This document shows positions 47,678 through 60,870 of a DNA stretch of 64,000 bases, in pieces. This DNA is from Protopterus annectens (Eukaryota; Chordata; Ceratodontiformes; Protopteridae), in NCBI RefSeq assembly GCF_019279795.1, contig NC_056730.1, positions 612,571,890-612,635,889 on the forward strand, given 5' to 3'. A program made the position numbers and the translations under genes. Each line of letters begins with the position of its first letter. Position 1 is the first letter of the stretch. The notes under the pieces are model-generated. The model saw nothing but the letters and a program-made list of their open reading frames with translations, made no database searches and was not told the origin of the DNA.

Positions 47678-50025
47678 GTATTCAACTGTCTCCAAAATTG
47701 TTTGAGGCTTGTTATTTTAGCTGTTTGCTGGAATATGATAAGGAGGGTTTTATGTTAATTAACTGTTTTTGGCAAGATTGCAGAGAAGTATTAATTTATC
47801 ATGGTCAGAGGGAAGTTTGGTTTGCATTCAATGAGTGCATGGCTTACCTGTTAAGTACTTTAAGATCTAATGTAAGACATTTTTTATTATTAGGTTTTAG
47901 GTATTCTTTCTGTAATGACTGCAAAACTGCTAACAGGCTATATCAGACCTTCAGATCATGCACGTGGTTTTAGATTCATATATAGTAAAGAAGAAAAATG
48001 AAATTGCTGATAATATTCTTTTGCATATTACTAAACCTATTGAAGTAATGCGCATCCTCAGTTACCCCATTCCTCTTCTATGTCTAATTTAAAATTGAGT
48101 TAGATAAATGATCTGTCTAAATAATAAATAGCAACCATTCAGAAGAGGAGACAGAATAATAATATAAATTCTTTAATGTCCTTCAGAAGTCCCAAACTGG
48201 AAAAAAATGTATTGTTTGGGACCCGTTATAAGAATATGAATTATAATTTAATCCTTATGCTTATTTGTTTACCAAACTTGTTATTTTTTATGCACTGGTA
48301 ACCATGCTTTCCTCGGCTATGTGCACATTTAGGATTTTTTTGTCTTAGAAGTAGTACATTACCACACTTCTCATCAGACAGGTTAAAATTCAGTTATGGT
48401 TGAGATTCCCAAGTCATCTTCTACATAATGTTTCCAGTTTTGTTACAGACTGAAAAATTAAATATAGAACCCATTGCAAAACAGATAAATCAAACCCTGG
48501 TGTACATATATACTCTTGCAAAAGAGACTGACTATTATACATTTATTTGTATTAACTTAGTTGAGGCCCCTTTTCCATGCAGCTCTGGGACCAATGTCTG
48601 ATTAACTGAACTGATTAGAATCTCACAGCAGGCAAAGGAGGGCAAAATGAATCAAACACAAGATTACATGATAAAGATATTTTATAGCACACTCTTAATT
48701 CTTTTCACTAGCCTTTTGGAAGAATAAAAAATGACATAATTATGTATTCTGTGTAAGCTATCTATTTTACAATATTTTAAAATGCAAAAGGAAAACAAAA
48801 ACAGAATTACTGCAACTCTAATGACACTAAAAGGATATCAAGATGGCAAACATCAAAACCAAACAAAATCAAATTGATCCAAATATATTTTATTGTTCAG
48901 CACTGAGTGCAATGCAAAACGTATCCATGGAATACTTTGGGACCTCAGAGGACCATCTCACCCTTTCCATTTTTCCTTATAATTTATGTACATTGAGAGA
49001 TGAACAGCATCTATACAGAAATTATCATAAACCAATATAACAGTGAAATTAAATGCCATGTTTGATGTTTCATTATACACATGATGACTATTTGCATTTC
49101 ATTGTTATTACAGATTGATAAGTAAGATTGTAAACACAGAGATATAAAAACTGCCTCTTTACTTTCAGATTGTAGTATGCTTCAGTGAAATATTGAAAAG
49201 TCAGTCATGAAATTTTGCAAAAATTCCTGCTTAACCTATACCTCTCGAATGTACCTCATTATGAGGAATGTTCCTCATTCTGGGTCTTAAAAAGTTCCGC
49301 ATTGAAAGGGTCTGATGCACATTCTGTTAGGAATTTTTTAACTAATATCTATGATAAATAGTACTGAATCATATTACTTTATGTTTCTGTATGTATAAAG
49401 TAACACATTTTAACCATCCTGTGACCTTCCCAGCTGAAGTTGTTAATAAACTGTTAATAGGTGTTCCACATTTTGCCCATTTGTTCCACATTATGAGAGG
49501 CAGTGTTCCTCATTTTGGAGGTGGAAGGTTGAGAGCTATGACTTAATCAAGCAGAAGTTATTACTCAGACACAACTGACGTGAGTGAAGAGGGGGTTTAA
49601 TACCGGTCCATTATTGGTAAGCATATGATTTTTGTTTTATGTAAAAAAAGAAAATGAATGTATTTATTAAGCAGGAAAATATGATGTCTGCCCTCAAAAG
49701 TTAGTAAGGTGTCAGCCAATCGCATTAAACTTAGTGAGGTCTTACTGTTGCTAGGCATCTCAGATCCAGTGTCCCAGCTCAAAAGAATCATTTCCTTAGT
49801 TACAAACATTTGCTCCCCCAGCATTTCTGACACAGTAATTGTTAAAAAGAAGGAAAATATATATGGTGTTAGTATGGTTGTTTTATTTTCTATTATGGCC
49901 GTGTGTGTATGTCTTAAATGACAATTTAATAAAGGTGTTTAAAAACAAACAAAAGTTTTTATAGTATGAATTTATATGTGTTTTTATGCATTTATATATT
50001 TGTTTGTTTGTATTATTACCAGATA
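47678..50025. other. Unassigned DNA, possible degenerate hammerhead trace
   Basis: No coding motif recognised. On the minus strand around 48345-48390 there is CTGATGA followed by a GAAGT/ACTTC stem, but the next box reads TAAG instead of GAAA. It may be a dead Penelope hammerhead. Several GTTCCTCATT/GTTCCACATT blocks recur between 49240 and 49520. Confidence 0.35.
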
Positions 50026-50095
50026 CCTCCAGTTGTACAGAGTATTTTTTTTCCACTGGAGAACCAGGGAGAAACTACAGTATGCAATTAAATCA
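50026..50095 (-). repeat. Possible L2-type 3' tail remnant
   Basis: TTTCCACTGGAGAACCAGGG and GAGAAACTACAG resemble the L2/SINE tail (TTTTCAGTGGAGGCCCAGGG and GAGAAAAGCTCCAG at 38010-38035). Short and diverged. Confidence 0.35.
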
Positions 50096-50559
50096 CAGCT
50101 AAATGGTCATATAAATGATCAGTATTAATGACTGTTACATCATTACTAATGACTGCTTATACATAATATGAAAAAAATGTTCACACATAGGAGGGCATTT
50201 GTAAAGATACTAAAATAGATATAGCACAGCTTGCAAAATGTAACTGGGATCTACCAAGGCCCAAGTTCTATAGTGCAAATTAAATTAACATTTGCCCATG
50301 GAGGCAAAGAGACAGTCACAATATCACGTGCACCTTTGGTAGACTTCCTTCTTGTCGTGAAATGTCAGTGTGGTAGAATTGGAGATATCAGAGTTACCTC
50401 CAGGAAACAGATGGCCCTTAGCATAACCGACTGGTTACTGTAATCAAAGTATTGGTCAGAGAAAGTAATAAGGTCAACAGAGCCTAGGCGGAAGACCTGA
50501 ACATTGATTGGAGCAAAAGCACAAAGGAAATACTCCTAGCTCTATCACTTCAGGAGGAA

Positions 50560-52595
50560 GAGGAAGTAGGTGGTATAAAAGAAGAATGTTAGGGTCTGAA
50601 AACAGCATGTATGAGGTAAATAGTATAGAAATGTGGACATGCAAGGTATATAAATAAGGTGCATAAGAAAAGCTGGTGGTGGAATACAGAAGTGCAGAAA
50701 ATTATCAAAAGTGAGAAGGAATGCATGAAAAATTGGATGATAGAAAAGACAGACCAGTCTAGGAAGGAATACTGGCTGGATAGAGACCATGCTAAGAGAG
50801 AATCCTGGTTGATTAGCAAGGAGACTAAGATAGTGGCAGTAGCAGAGAACAAGGCATCAGAGACATTCTATAAGCTTCTGGAAAGTAATTCAGAAGATGG
50901 CACAAAGAAACTCAATGAGATAGCAAGGCAAAGACAAAAAGATAAAGAAGACAGCCATTAAACACCATTCAAAAGGGATACCAGCAATAAACTGATCATC
51001 AGTCCACAGGACTTCAAAGGCAGATGGAAGGAATACTTCCAGCAGCATCTGAATGTAGGAATCCCCCCCACAGAAACTGTACTTCTCTATAAATAGCCTA
51101 CAATGAGAGGAAGAATAAACCCTAGCAGTGAGAACAGCATTAAGGAAAATGAAACCAGTGAAAAGCAATGGACTCAAATGAAGTCATGACAGATACAATC
51201 AATATGTGAGTTCAGGAGAAATTTCACAAGAGGGTACTCATAGAGACATGGAGAGAAAAGCCTATCTCAAATGAATGGAGAATAAGCATGTCAGTGTACA
51301 AGAATAAAGGAAACATTCACAAATGTCTGTAATATAGAATATCAGATTCTTGTCACGCTGCATGAAAGTGCTGAAGAGGTTGATTAATAAATGAATACAT
51401 AGAGAAGAAGAATGTGAGATGGCAGATGAACAGTTTGAATTCAAATCAGTATACAATACAACCAACCCAATGTTTGTAGTGAGATAGAAACAGGGAAGAA
51501 GCTAGAGGAGAGGAAAGAGACCAACTGGGTATTTCTAGACTTATAAAAGTGCCCAAGGAGGTTGATTTTTGCAGTCATGTGATGGTTCAAAGTCCCAGAA
51601 ACATTGGTAGAATTAGTGCAGACTATGTAGAAGGACCACATGACACAAGTACGATCAGTGTTCAGACTCAACGGAAGTGTTTCCAGTGGGAGTGGTTGCA
51701 CATCAGGGTTCAGCTCTGAGCGCAGTGCCATTCATACTGGTGATGGACTACTTTACCAAACAGCTGCTGTATGTAGATGATGTGGCATTACAGTCAGCCT
51801 CTGAATAAGAATATCAGCAAATAATAGGAGAATGGAATGCAAAACTGAATGCACCTATGATAAACCTAGATACAGACATGACCATTGTAAATGGGGAAAT
51901 CAGAAGAATCTGAAAATTGGGATAGAAGGGAAATAGTCAAACAGGTTAATAGATTTAAGTCTGTATGTTGGTGCTTGAGGAGAAATAAAGTCTGAATGAA
52001 GAAGTCAAAGTTAGAATCAGAGGTGCTACAGTCAACTGGCACAGACTATGAGGAGTAATGTGTGACTGAAGAATGCCAAAGAAGTTGAAACATAAGGCGT
52101 ACAAAACCTTGGTTTGACCTGTACTTCTACATGGCACAGAAACCTGACAGTGCTTTAGCATGACACATAAACCTGGGCAGCAAAGGCAGAGCAGTTGTGG
52201 AAGCTAGAGGTGACGGAGATTAACTTCCTAAGATGGGTGATAGGATGTCCATTGTGAGACAGGCAAACAAATGATGACATCAGAGCAGAGGTCAAAGTAG
52301 CTTCAGTTACAAGGAAAGTCAAAGAGAACAAATCACATTGATTCAGGCACATGCATAGGAAAGTAGAAGATGATTTGGTGAAGAACATTTGGGAGAGACA
52401 GGAAGAAGGCAAGAGGAAATATGAACATCCAGCCAGGGGATGGGTGGACTGAATGAGAGAACACCTGTGACAGTCGGGCAATATTTTTGAAGAAGGTTAA
52501 AGAGTGGCACTGAATTCAGGGAGGATGTGAAAGTTGATTTGACATCCTGACCCCCAAGTAGAATAAAATGGGAAAAAAAGAGTGATGATGATGAT
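50560..52595 (+). pseudogene. RTE-type LINE (BovB-like), decayed
   Basis: The plus strand carries the linker typical of RTE proteins: WWNTEVQKIIKSEKE...KEYWLDRDHAK...AENKASETFYKLLES (50659-50961). Then come a GRWKEYFQQHLN block (about 51020), a VFLDL trace (51530) and an RT core compressed by deletion: FILVMDYFTKQ with YVDD (51773-51784). NFLRWVIGCP (52220) and FRHMHRKVEDDLVKNIWERQ (about 52345) follow. The 3' end is (GAT)n at about 52583-52597, as in RTE elements. Many stops and frameshifts. It is a different piece from the RTE-like tail at 31029; whether they are the same family is not clear. Confidence 0.75.
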
Positions 52596-52706
52596 AGATC
52601 AAGGAAGACTCTGTTACTTGTTATGGCTGCCTGTACCAACTGGAACACAGAAACTGTTTAGGTATGGTGTCAAATAGCAGTACACATATTCTCCACCTAT
52701 CTTTTT

Positions 52707-52850
52707 GAAATGCTTCAGTACAGTATCATGATCGTGTTAAGTATAGCTCCCCCCAACATATTGTCCAATTATCCTCCAGAAATGCTCCAGTACAGCATCA
52801 TGTTCAGATCAAGGATGGCCCCCCAATCTGTCGCACTTGCAATGTTGTAT
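52707..52850. repeat. 72-bp direct tandem repeat, two units
   Basis: Units start at 52707 and 52779: GAAATGCTYCAGTACAG, then ATCATG, then CCCCCCAA. Diverged by about a quarter. Confidence 0.7.
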
Positions 52851-53680
52851 GGTTTGTTTATGTTTAGGGCAGGCCTTGTGCTGCCTTCACTGCCATATAT
52901 CATTATGAGGTAATACTTGCATCTGTTGTAGTTCACTTTGCTTCTTTATCCTAATTGTAATATTTTAAGCTGGGCTACAAAAATGCCGAAGTGCCTCAAT
53001 GAAGCACAGGATAAAAGAGTTTCTGTACATCTTATTTTAATTAAATTAGTGCTCTGCTGGGTCAGTGTGTGGTACTTGTATGAGGTACAAATGCTGCATA
53101 TATGTGAAAAGACTCAGCAGGCAGGGACCAAGTAAAAAGCCTGTGGGAGTATAGAGGTGGCCTAACATCTTATGCAACTGGGGAATCACTGGGTCTCCTC
53201 ACTGATATAGACATGAATAAATAATAAAACACAACGTGTAGCTGTTTGCCATGCAACATAGCTTCATGGTGTGTACTTGGTCCCAGTGCCATGCTCTGTT
53301 TTCGCAGAACTGGATGCTATCTTGGAATAAGCAAATTTTCATTAGCATTCTGTTATTTTTTGCCTTGTTTTTGTACAGCAATAACAGTTGCTAGAGGTTG
53401 GGTGCCATGGTGAGATTTACTTCTCACTGACAATGTTTGAGCCTGAAAACGATGTTTTAGGGTTACATGCACAAGCCAGACCAAAGGATATCCCATCCTT
53501 ATGGCAGATATTACTGCTGTTATACAATGGAAACTAAAATTAAGTGATTATGTGTAATCATATACTGCCTACTGGGCAAATAACCTTTGTAATTATTTAT
53601 CCTTTAATTTTAATTTAAGTTCTCACTTATTGGCCCAAGGTATTCTGGTACTACTAAAAGCAATGTTACGATGACTATTC
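52851..53680. other. Unassigned DNA
   Basis: No recognised coding or repeat feature. Short ORFs only. Confidence 0.45.
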
Positions 53681-53990
53681 TAGTAAGAGTTTCATTGTAT
53701 GTTTTTTAATGAAGTAAGACTTCTCTGTAGGTTTAAATCATTTGAGATGAAGCCTAGATTTGTTAGTGTGCCCATGGCATGCTACTAAATGTCATTATGA
53801 GTTACAGTAAGATGAAATACACAATAGTGTTCAGTAGCAGGTGGGATCAGTTAGCCTCATTGTTCTAGACCGAGTCTGAAGAAGTCTTATCTGTACGAAA
53901 GCGCTTACTGTTTAGTGTTTCTTGGTCATTAAATGTCTTGTTTTAGTTATTTCCCACTGTTTTATTTTCATTTTATTTGTTTCCAGTACT
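53680..53990 (+). mobile_element. Penelope-like element pLTR remnant, plus strand
   Basis: Delimited around the hammerhead fold at 53868-53927. No reverse transcriptase frame is readable upstream. It lies in opposite orientation to the Penelope remnant that follows at 54200-54830. The limits are approximate. Confidence 0.5.
53868..53927 (+). ncRNA. Hammerhead-ribozyme-like motif, best copy
   Basis: Stem I: GACCGAG (53868-53874) with CTTGGTC (53921-53927), seven pairs with one wobble. Core: CTGAAGA (53876-53882), which fits CUGANGA. Stem II: GT...AC closing 53884-53896. GAAA at 53897-53900. Stem III: AGCGCT (53900-53905) with AGTGTT (53914-53919), six pairs including wobbles. T53920 is at the cleavage position. 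Deviations: one unpaired T before the core and one extra A after it. The three-way arrangement of a type I hammerhead is complete, so this is a good candidate for residual activity. Confidence 0.65.
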
Positions 53991-54199
53991 AGTGTTTTTG
54001 CACCTTACTGTGTTATGCCATAATGAAAGGGACTGTTGTTTAACGAAATGTATATTTCCATAGTATTGACTACTACATAACTCAGTAAGTCATAACTTAC
54101 TGTTCCTTAAAACCTAGCATTAAAAATACCATCAGTATTATAGTTACCTGGCAGAATACTGTAATAAAGAGTTACTGAATCAAAAAAAAAATGCCATGA

Positions 54200-54830
54200 A
54201 GGCTCACCACCACAGCAAACTCACGTTATTGCAAACATGTTAAGCGCTTTTGTCGCTGATTATTCATGGACTTCATTAGAACATGTATAAGATAAAACTC
54301 CACTATTAAAAAAAAACTTTCCCATTTCATCATGTGACTTTATTTATTCAGTCAGATTACATCAAACAATAACTAACACTTCTCCTACTTATTTAAAGAA
54401 CCACATAAAAGGTAACATCACAACTTATTAAAAACTTATTACAATATAAAATCATTTCATATTAAAGTATATTTAAAAGTTAAATTTATACTATAACCAG
54501 ACTAAAAATGTCTGAGAGAAGCATTAATGAAAACATAAATTCAGCCTTAAAACTAAGCTTGTTGGTTTGGAAACTCTCATATGAATGAAGCTTTAACACA
54601 CTTGAAATAGATATCATTTCATTCAAACCCAGGTAATTACCAGCATCTAATTTAACTTGCCACCATAATTTCCTTATTTCTAAATATCCCCCCCCATGTA
54701 ACTCACCCCAGTGGATGCTTTTCAACTTTTTCCAAGACCACAAAACAAAAATAATGACTGGGACATTTTTCTTTGTGTTTACATAATGCATTGTTTTCCT
54801 TTCCTTGACTAATACTGTAAGTATGCTCAT
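54200..54830 (-). mobile_element. Penelope-like element 3' part with GIY-YIG remnant
   Basis: On the minus strand a coding remnant (54830-54486) is followed by an A/T-rich 3' region. A degenerate hammerhead then lies at about 54230-54290 (CTAATGA, stem GTCC/GAC region, then AAAAGCGCTT in place of GAAA-stem III). Coding end followed by pLTR with hammerhead is the expected order for a Penelope 3' end. The element is 5' truncated. Confidence 0.6.
54486..54830 (-). pseudogene. Penelope-like ORF, C-terminal end of GIY-YIG endonuclease region
   Basis: A 114-codon frame. Residues 35-75 read KLKSIHWGELHGGGYLEIRK then LWWQVKLDAGNYLGLNEMIS. This matches the C-terminal end of Neptune/Poseidon-type Penelope proteins, where HxRGG is followed by an arginine-rich helix, a W-x-x-x-L pattern and the closing GLNE. 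The His-Arg pair is altered (HGGG), and the GIY and YIG motifs themselves are not seen in this fragment. The first 30 residues are not recognisable. Confidence 0.6.
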
Positions 54831-54839
54831 ACATAGTTC

Positions 54840-55500
54840 TTTTAACTTACTATTTTTCCAGTATAAAAACTAGGACATTGCTGGCACAAAGCCAAGTAAA
54901 CCACACCTCTTGACATACAATTAAAATATCCCTTAATATTAATATGTTGCTATTTCACTTTTACACTGTGCATAACCCTATATATATATATATAGTATGA
55001 GATATGTGATTAAATACAGGAGGAACTTTCTTCCTATTTTAATATCTAGCCTGTTAGGCTTGATTTCAGAGGGTGTAGCTCTGTCAAGTGACTCCCCTGC
55101 AAGTGGTTGGCAATATCCTGGCGTATGTCCCAGAAGACACAGAATGCTGTATATAGTGGAGAGTAAATGGAGTTCCTAGAAGGATGCAGTTTACTTAGTG
55201 CTTTTACCAGGCATTCATTGAGACTGATGAAATTATCATTGATTCTTTTTACTTATACGTTAGTTGGTAAGCCCCTTTTACACAAATACCTTTTATTAGG
55301 GATGACAGGGTTAGTGAGGCATCTTGCAGTATACAGATAGAGATCAGAGGAATTAAACCCCAACCTATAAGGTGAATATCTGTGGTAACTCACTGGCTTA
55401 AATCTATGTACTAAATTGCCAGATTTTTTTACTTTAAATTGGTGAAGGGCTATATATGCATTTTGTTTTTTTGTCATGCATGCTTGACTGAGCAGAAGTA
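54840..55500. other. Unassigned DNA with one unexplained ORF
   Basis: The minus-strand frame 55477-55253 (74 codons) has fairly protein-like composition (HRFKPVSYHRYSPYRLGF) but I cannot place it in a family. It lacks context such as splice sites or a neighbouring domain. No other structure is seen. Confidence 0.35.
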
Positions 55501-55518
55501 AGACAGAAAGGAAGAAAG

Positions 55519-55588
55519 TGTGTGTGCGTGTGTTGTGGGGTGGTGTTTGTATGTGTGTGTGCGTGTTGTGGGGTGGTGTTTGTATGCG

Positions 55589-55656
<68 letters not shown>

Positions 55657-55694
55657 TCTGTGTGTGTGTGTGTCTGTGTGTGTGTGTGTGTGTG
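55519..55694. repeat. (GT)n microsatellite with a duplicated lead-in
   Basis: Two copies of a GTGTTGTGGGGTGGTGTTTG block (about 55530 and 55564) precede about 115 bases of (GT)n with a few CT interruptions. ORFs are artefacts. Confidence 0.9.
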
Positions 55695-55699
55695 AGAAG

Positions 55700-56645
55700 C
55701 GAGAGTGAGAGACTGTATCAAAAAGATGAGCTCATGACTTGCCTTGCAAGAAGTATGAAATTAGAGACATTTTTGCACATGAGATTTACATGCTTTATCA
55801 ACATTTGATTAGGGAACTAGAGAAAAAGAGAATTATAATGTTTATGTTTATGTAAACTCATTTGCAGAATGCTGATAAATACCAATAACATTTTAAGTAG
55901 ACAGCGGTGACTCTAACCTGCATATTGTTGCAGTATCTATAGTGCACTAATCACTTACGATGCAGCCATGCTATTTCCTGAATGATATATAGCTCAGATT
56001 GTGTTGCATCATTTTTATTTTATAAATAAAAATTGGCTGATTTAATTAAAAAAAGTTAAATAATAACAATATGCTCATTAGAATTTAAAAATCTGCTTGT
56101 ATTCCTATATGATTTATCAAAATGTTGCCTTTTTCTTGCATGTTACCTAACAGCGTACTATAGTTAGAATTTCACCTTTTGCTAGGCAGCTTCCGAATGC
56201 CTTGTCTTTTATACTTAACTATGATTGGTATTAAATATGATATTATTGTATCAAACGCTACCGGTACTACATCTGTTCTGATTATAGCAATGAGACACTT
56301 TATTCAATTAAATGACAGAAATAAACTTCATCAATAGATGTCTGGCAGCTCAGCAAGTCTATGTCAAACAGAAAATACACAGAGATTTTTATTTATTTGG
56401 TTAGGAGCGCAGTTAAGGCAATCTAATTCCAATAAAATATTCTTCAGTAGCAAAAGCCAATAGAGACAGATGTATACTACAGATGTATACATTGCCAAAA
56501 ATATTTATTTGAACATTTTTGTAACTATGTTTTGCATGTGCTGAGATTTTTACTCAGAGCATAAGAAGTAGCATGTCTATGTTTGTAAAGTCGACATTTT
56601 GTGGTCAGCTCAGTGATAGTCAATATTTGGGTTTTTCAGTAAATT
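55700..56645. other. Unassigned DNA
   Basis: No recognised coding or repeat feature. AT-rich with short ORFs. Confidence 0.45.
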
Positions 56646-56647
56646 TC

Positions 56648-57262
<615 letters not shown>

Positions 57263-59789
57263 TGTATCTATCAAACTTTCTTTATTTATATTGTTGCTTT
57301 CTGTCATGCTTTTGATATGCCTCTCTGTCCCACTTTTTTTCTTTGTCAAATATTTCACCCAGGGAGTATCTGCAAATGGGCAGTTGTATACAGTGAGCTA
57401 CCCTGATAAACAAAGTAAAAAAATAAAATAAACAAAATAAAAAAAATAAAATAAACTTGCTTTCTGTGTATATATACATGTGTAGGCAGCTTTTATCTGT
57501 CTATCTGTCTTGCTGCCTATCTATCTCTCTAAATGCCCCCTGACCCCCCCCCCGCCACACACACACACGCATGGATAAATTGCTAGTGGTAACTGCAGCA
57601 ACTAATTTTGGTTGAGGAGTTCCTTCCAGAAGAGAGAAAGCACAGAACATGGCACATGACCAGTGGTAATGCATAGCAGGCAGTTTATGGGTAGTGAGCA
57701 GTGTTCCTTTAACCCAGAAGGGCCTGCCTGTATCAGCAAACAAATAGTTTATGGGTAGAGTTTGTATGGGAGTCTGCTATGGTGGCAAACAATAGCCTCT
57801 GTCTGGTAGGATATGTGCACTATTGTGTTTCCCTTTAGAGAGATTGTAACCTTCCAAACTGTCACTAACTATTCCAGGTTCAACAGCTTGACAAGTCAGG
57901 CAACAAGGATAGATCTATATTCAGCTTCCTTTTATTGGTAGACTTTTGCGATGATGAAGCAGTGATACATTTTTTGAATCACTGCAGCCTTACTTGAGTT
58001 CATATGCATTTATTTTAATTTATTTTAATTTAATTTATATTTGTCTTGCTTATTCTGTCTGTCATCTGCAATATCTTCGTGCCCATATTCAGTGCCTATA
58101 ACAATGGTGGACATGCTAATATAGTGCCATCCAGCTGGCAGAAAGAGCTTTCTTCTTTTAGTCACCTACACAATAATTCATCACCAAACAGGATATGCAA
58201 TTGCCATGTTGTGTTTTATGTAGATATGCATCTACATGCCCATTCCCCTTGTAGACAGTTTACTTGCACTCCACCCAGATTACCTCTTCTACTAAGGTTA
58301 ACACCCCTGCCTCCAATGGAGGCCTTAATCCAACAAAAAAGAGCTCACCCTCTGGAGAGAAGAAGAGCCAGTAAATCCTGACTTCCCCCAAATTTATAAT
58401 GAAAAAATGATAACAAGAGCCCATGTTACACATTTACTGACCATAGAAAGAAAATCCATGATGATGCAAATGAGCTATGGGGTCACCATTAACCAGAAGC
58501 CTTAACTAACACTGTTGTTCAGAAATAAGTGTCAAATATATTGGCTAGTACAATATTGCTTGTAAAATGTTAATCTTTCCCATTGGTTCCTCTCTCTATT
58601 CCCGGCACTGTATTTTAATTTCTGTAATATTTCTTACTTGAGAGCAGGTACATTGATACTTTGTACATTTTTCACTGTGTAAAATCTACAGTACACCCTC
58701 TTCAGAAACACTTACATAAATAATATATAGCCTGAAGAAAATAATCTAAAGTAAAGTTCTTTTTTTTCTGAAAAATCTGATACTGGTTGTGATGAAATGA
58801 AGTACTGCCAGCACAGCTAGCTGGAATTTTGTAAATAATTATATATCATCTGTGTGACTATCAAACTGATTTATACAAGACACTTGTATTATAAATGTAT
58901 TACAACTGTATATTATGCAAGATGCTGGTGTAGCAAATGCATTAGAACTGTATGTCATGTGTATATCAAATTGATTTGTACAGATGTTTGCATTGAAAAG
59001 GTATCTGTAAAATGACTGTGTTTGAAATGTATCCATAGTGTGGCCTACTGGAGCGAACAGAAATGTCCATGCACTATTGTAAATGTTTACTTGTACATGT
59101 TTTAACAGAGGAAACTGGATGGTTAACCTCAGTCCAGCAAACTTAAAAAAAAAATCTGAAATTAAAGCACTTTAAGGGCAAGGCCATAAAGATGCTACCT
59201 CACAGCTTTCATTGCAGCCAAAGACACACAGTCTGTACCAGGAAGCTTTCTGTATTGTCTTTGGGGTAAACTAATTACTAACCTGGAAGTATGGAGGTAT
59301 GCAATTGCTTTATGATGTCCAGCACCTGCCAAAGATTTGAGCAAAAGCCCTTGTCTGTGCATTTTGACAGGTAGGTGCTAAGTCCTGCCAGCTTCCAGCA
59401 ATGGGGGTTTTGCATGGGGACTAGAAGTCAGATGACCCTGGTTGGTGTAATTCTGCAAGCTATCTCAGAAATAATATTTTAGATATTATTTTGAGAAGTC
59501 TCTTAGTGAGACTGGGCATTCTGTATTCTGTCATGGGCCTGACAACAACAAGAAGCATTCACCACATCATCTGCTTTGCTCTATTAAGTAAGTTATTAGG
59601 GAATAGTATAATTCTCTTAGATACTACACTTGATCTTAGAGTCAGTCAGGAATATAGTGAAGCTTAGTTTAGATATTGTTTCTCTTTATTTGTCTGAGCC
59701 TATCATTTAATGTTATTTTAAATATTTCCTGTGTTTTGAACTTTGATGTCACTGTGAATATATACCGAAAGCCCTGTCACTGTACTCTG
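57263..59789. other. Unassigned DNA
   Basis: No known domain. The plus-strand ORF 58046-58381 (111 codons) has no motif I recognise and is not supported as a gene. Loosely repeated blocks (ATTACAACTGTAT / ATTAGAACTGTAT) occur at 58890-58960. Confidence 0.4.
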
Positions 59790-59965
59790 TATTGTTTAGG
59801 CTGCTGTGAGATGACTTGTGCCTGGCCTACAGGGCAGTCTCTGACCTTGGTCTGATGGAAATGCTGCACATCCACAAATCTAATGGCACAAAATCCACAC
59901 ACTTTAGGGATCTTAAAGTAGCCTCTGACATTAACAGAACATGCTTAAGAGACAGATATAGCTGA
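59790..59965 (+). mobile_element. CR1 C-terminal fragment
   Basis: In frame the sequence reads DLCLAYRAVSDLGLMEMLHI then HKSNGTKSTHFRDLK then DINRTCLRDRY. Copy B has DLWLTYKAMSDPALLEMLHL, a CSRDLN block and INKTCWRNRF at the same places. A short fragment without the 3' tail. Confidence 0.7.
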
Positions 59966-60054
59966 TGACATCAGCAGAGTCTGGTGAGAGGAAGACGCCA
60001 ATAGCAGTAAACCACATGCTGGTGTAAAATGCTCTCCTTAATGTCAACCAAGTG

Positions 60055-60130
<76 letters not shown>

Positions 60131-60870
60131 AGTTGAATGCTGTGAGAACAGAATCTATACCTTTCTAGGTTTACCACCTATAGACTTAAGCATTTAACAC
60201 AAGTGCTACAGCACAAGTTTTACTTGTAAAGTGTTGGACAATGCTTTATAAATGATGACATCAAGAGTATCTTTTTTGGAGAATATGTTCATAGCAGTGT
60301 CCCACATGCTGGTGTAAAATGCTCTCCTTAAAATCAACCAACTGAACAAATACACACACCATTTGATTGTAGTGAGAACAGAACCCTTTCCCAACCTCAC
60401 ACTAGAGAGCTCAATACTTAACACAAGCATCACAGCACAAGTCTTACTTATATAGGGCTGCAGGAACATTTATAGTGGATAACATTATCACTGGATGTTT
60501 GGCAGAAGATGTTGTGAGGCATGAATGAAATTTATGTGTATGCATGTACAACTGTCAAAATATTGGTACTGAATGGAGTTGTAGTGATAACTGCAAGAAA
60601 CACAGTTATGGTTTTCTGACTAGACAGACACAAACAGCAGTTGACTAAAGTGAGATTATATCCCCTACCTAACTAAGGACACAGACTACAGAACTAAGTA
60701 CTTAACACAAACACCATGGCAAAAGTCTTACTTTTACAAGGCTGCGGGATAATTTATTCTGGACGACATCATCATTGGATGCTTGAGAGAAGATGTTGGG
60801 AGGCCCATCTGAAATGGATAGCTAGCCATGTACAACTGTTAATATATTAAAGATCTGCATGTTACCATAT
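59955..60870. repeat. Diverged tandem array of roughly 225-290 bp units with (CA)n
   Basis: The block GAYGACATCA occurs near 59963, 60256, 60480 (degenerate) and 60763. CACATGCTGGTGTAAAATGC occurs at 60012 and 60302. TTAACACAAG followed by CAGCACAAGT occurs near 60195, 60420 and 60700. Unit 1 contains a 74-base (CA)n at 60056-60129, reduced to four repeats in unit 2. No coding content. Confidence 0.7.

Noticed and set aside
47209..47685. 158-codon minus-strand ORF with poly-Ile start
   Set aside because: The first third is translated (TAA)n. The rest has no motif, no conserved neighbour and no splice context.
48345..48390. Possible third hammerhead, minus strand
   Set aside because: Core CTGATGA and a stem are present, but GAAA is replaced by TAAG and no stem III was found.
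55253..55477. 74-codon minus-strand ORF as a conserved protein
   Set aside because: Composition looks protein-like but no family could be named; kept only as unassigned.
55434..55808. His-Thr-rich and Cys-Val-rich ORFs on both strands
   Set aside because: Translated (GT)n/(CA)n repeat; not a metal-binding protein.
58046..58381. 111-codon plus-strand ORF as a host gene
   Set aside because: No recognised domain, no splice context and low-complexity Pro/Leu end; likely chance.
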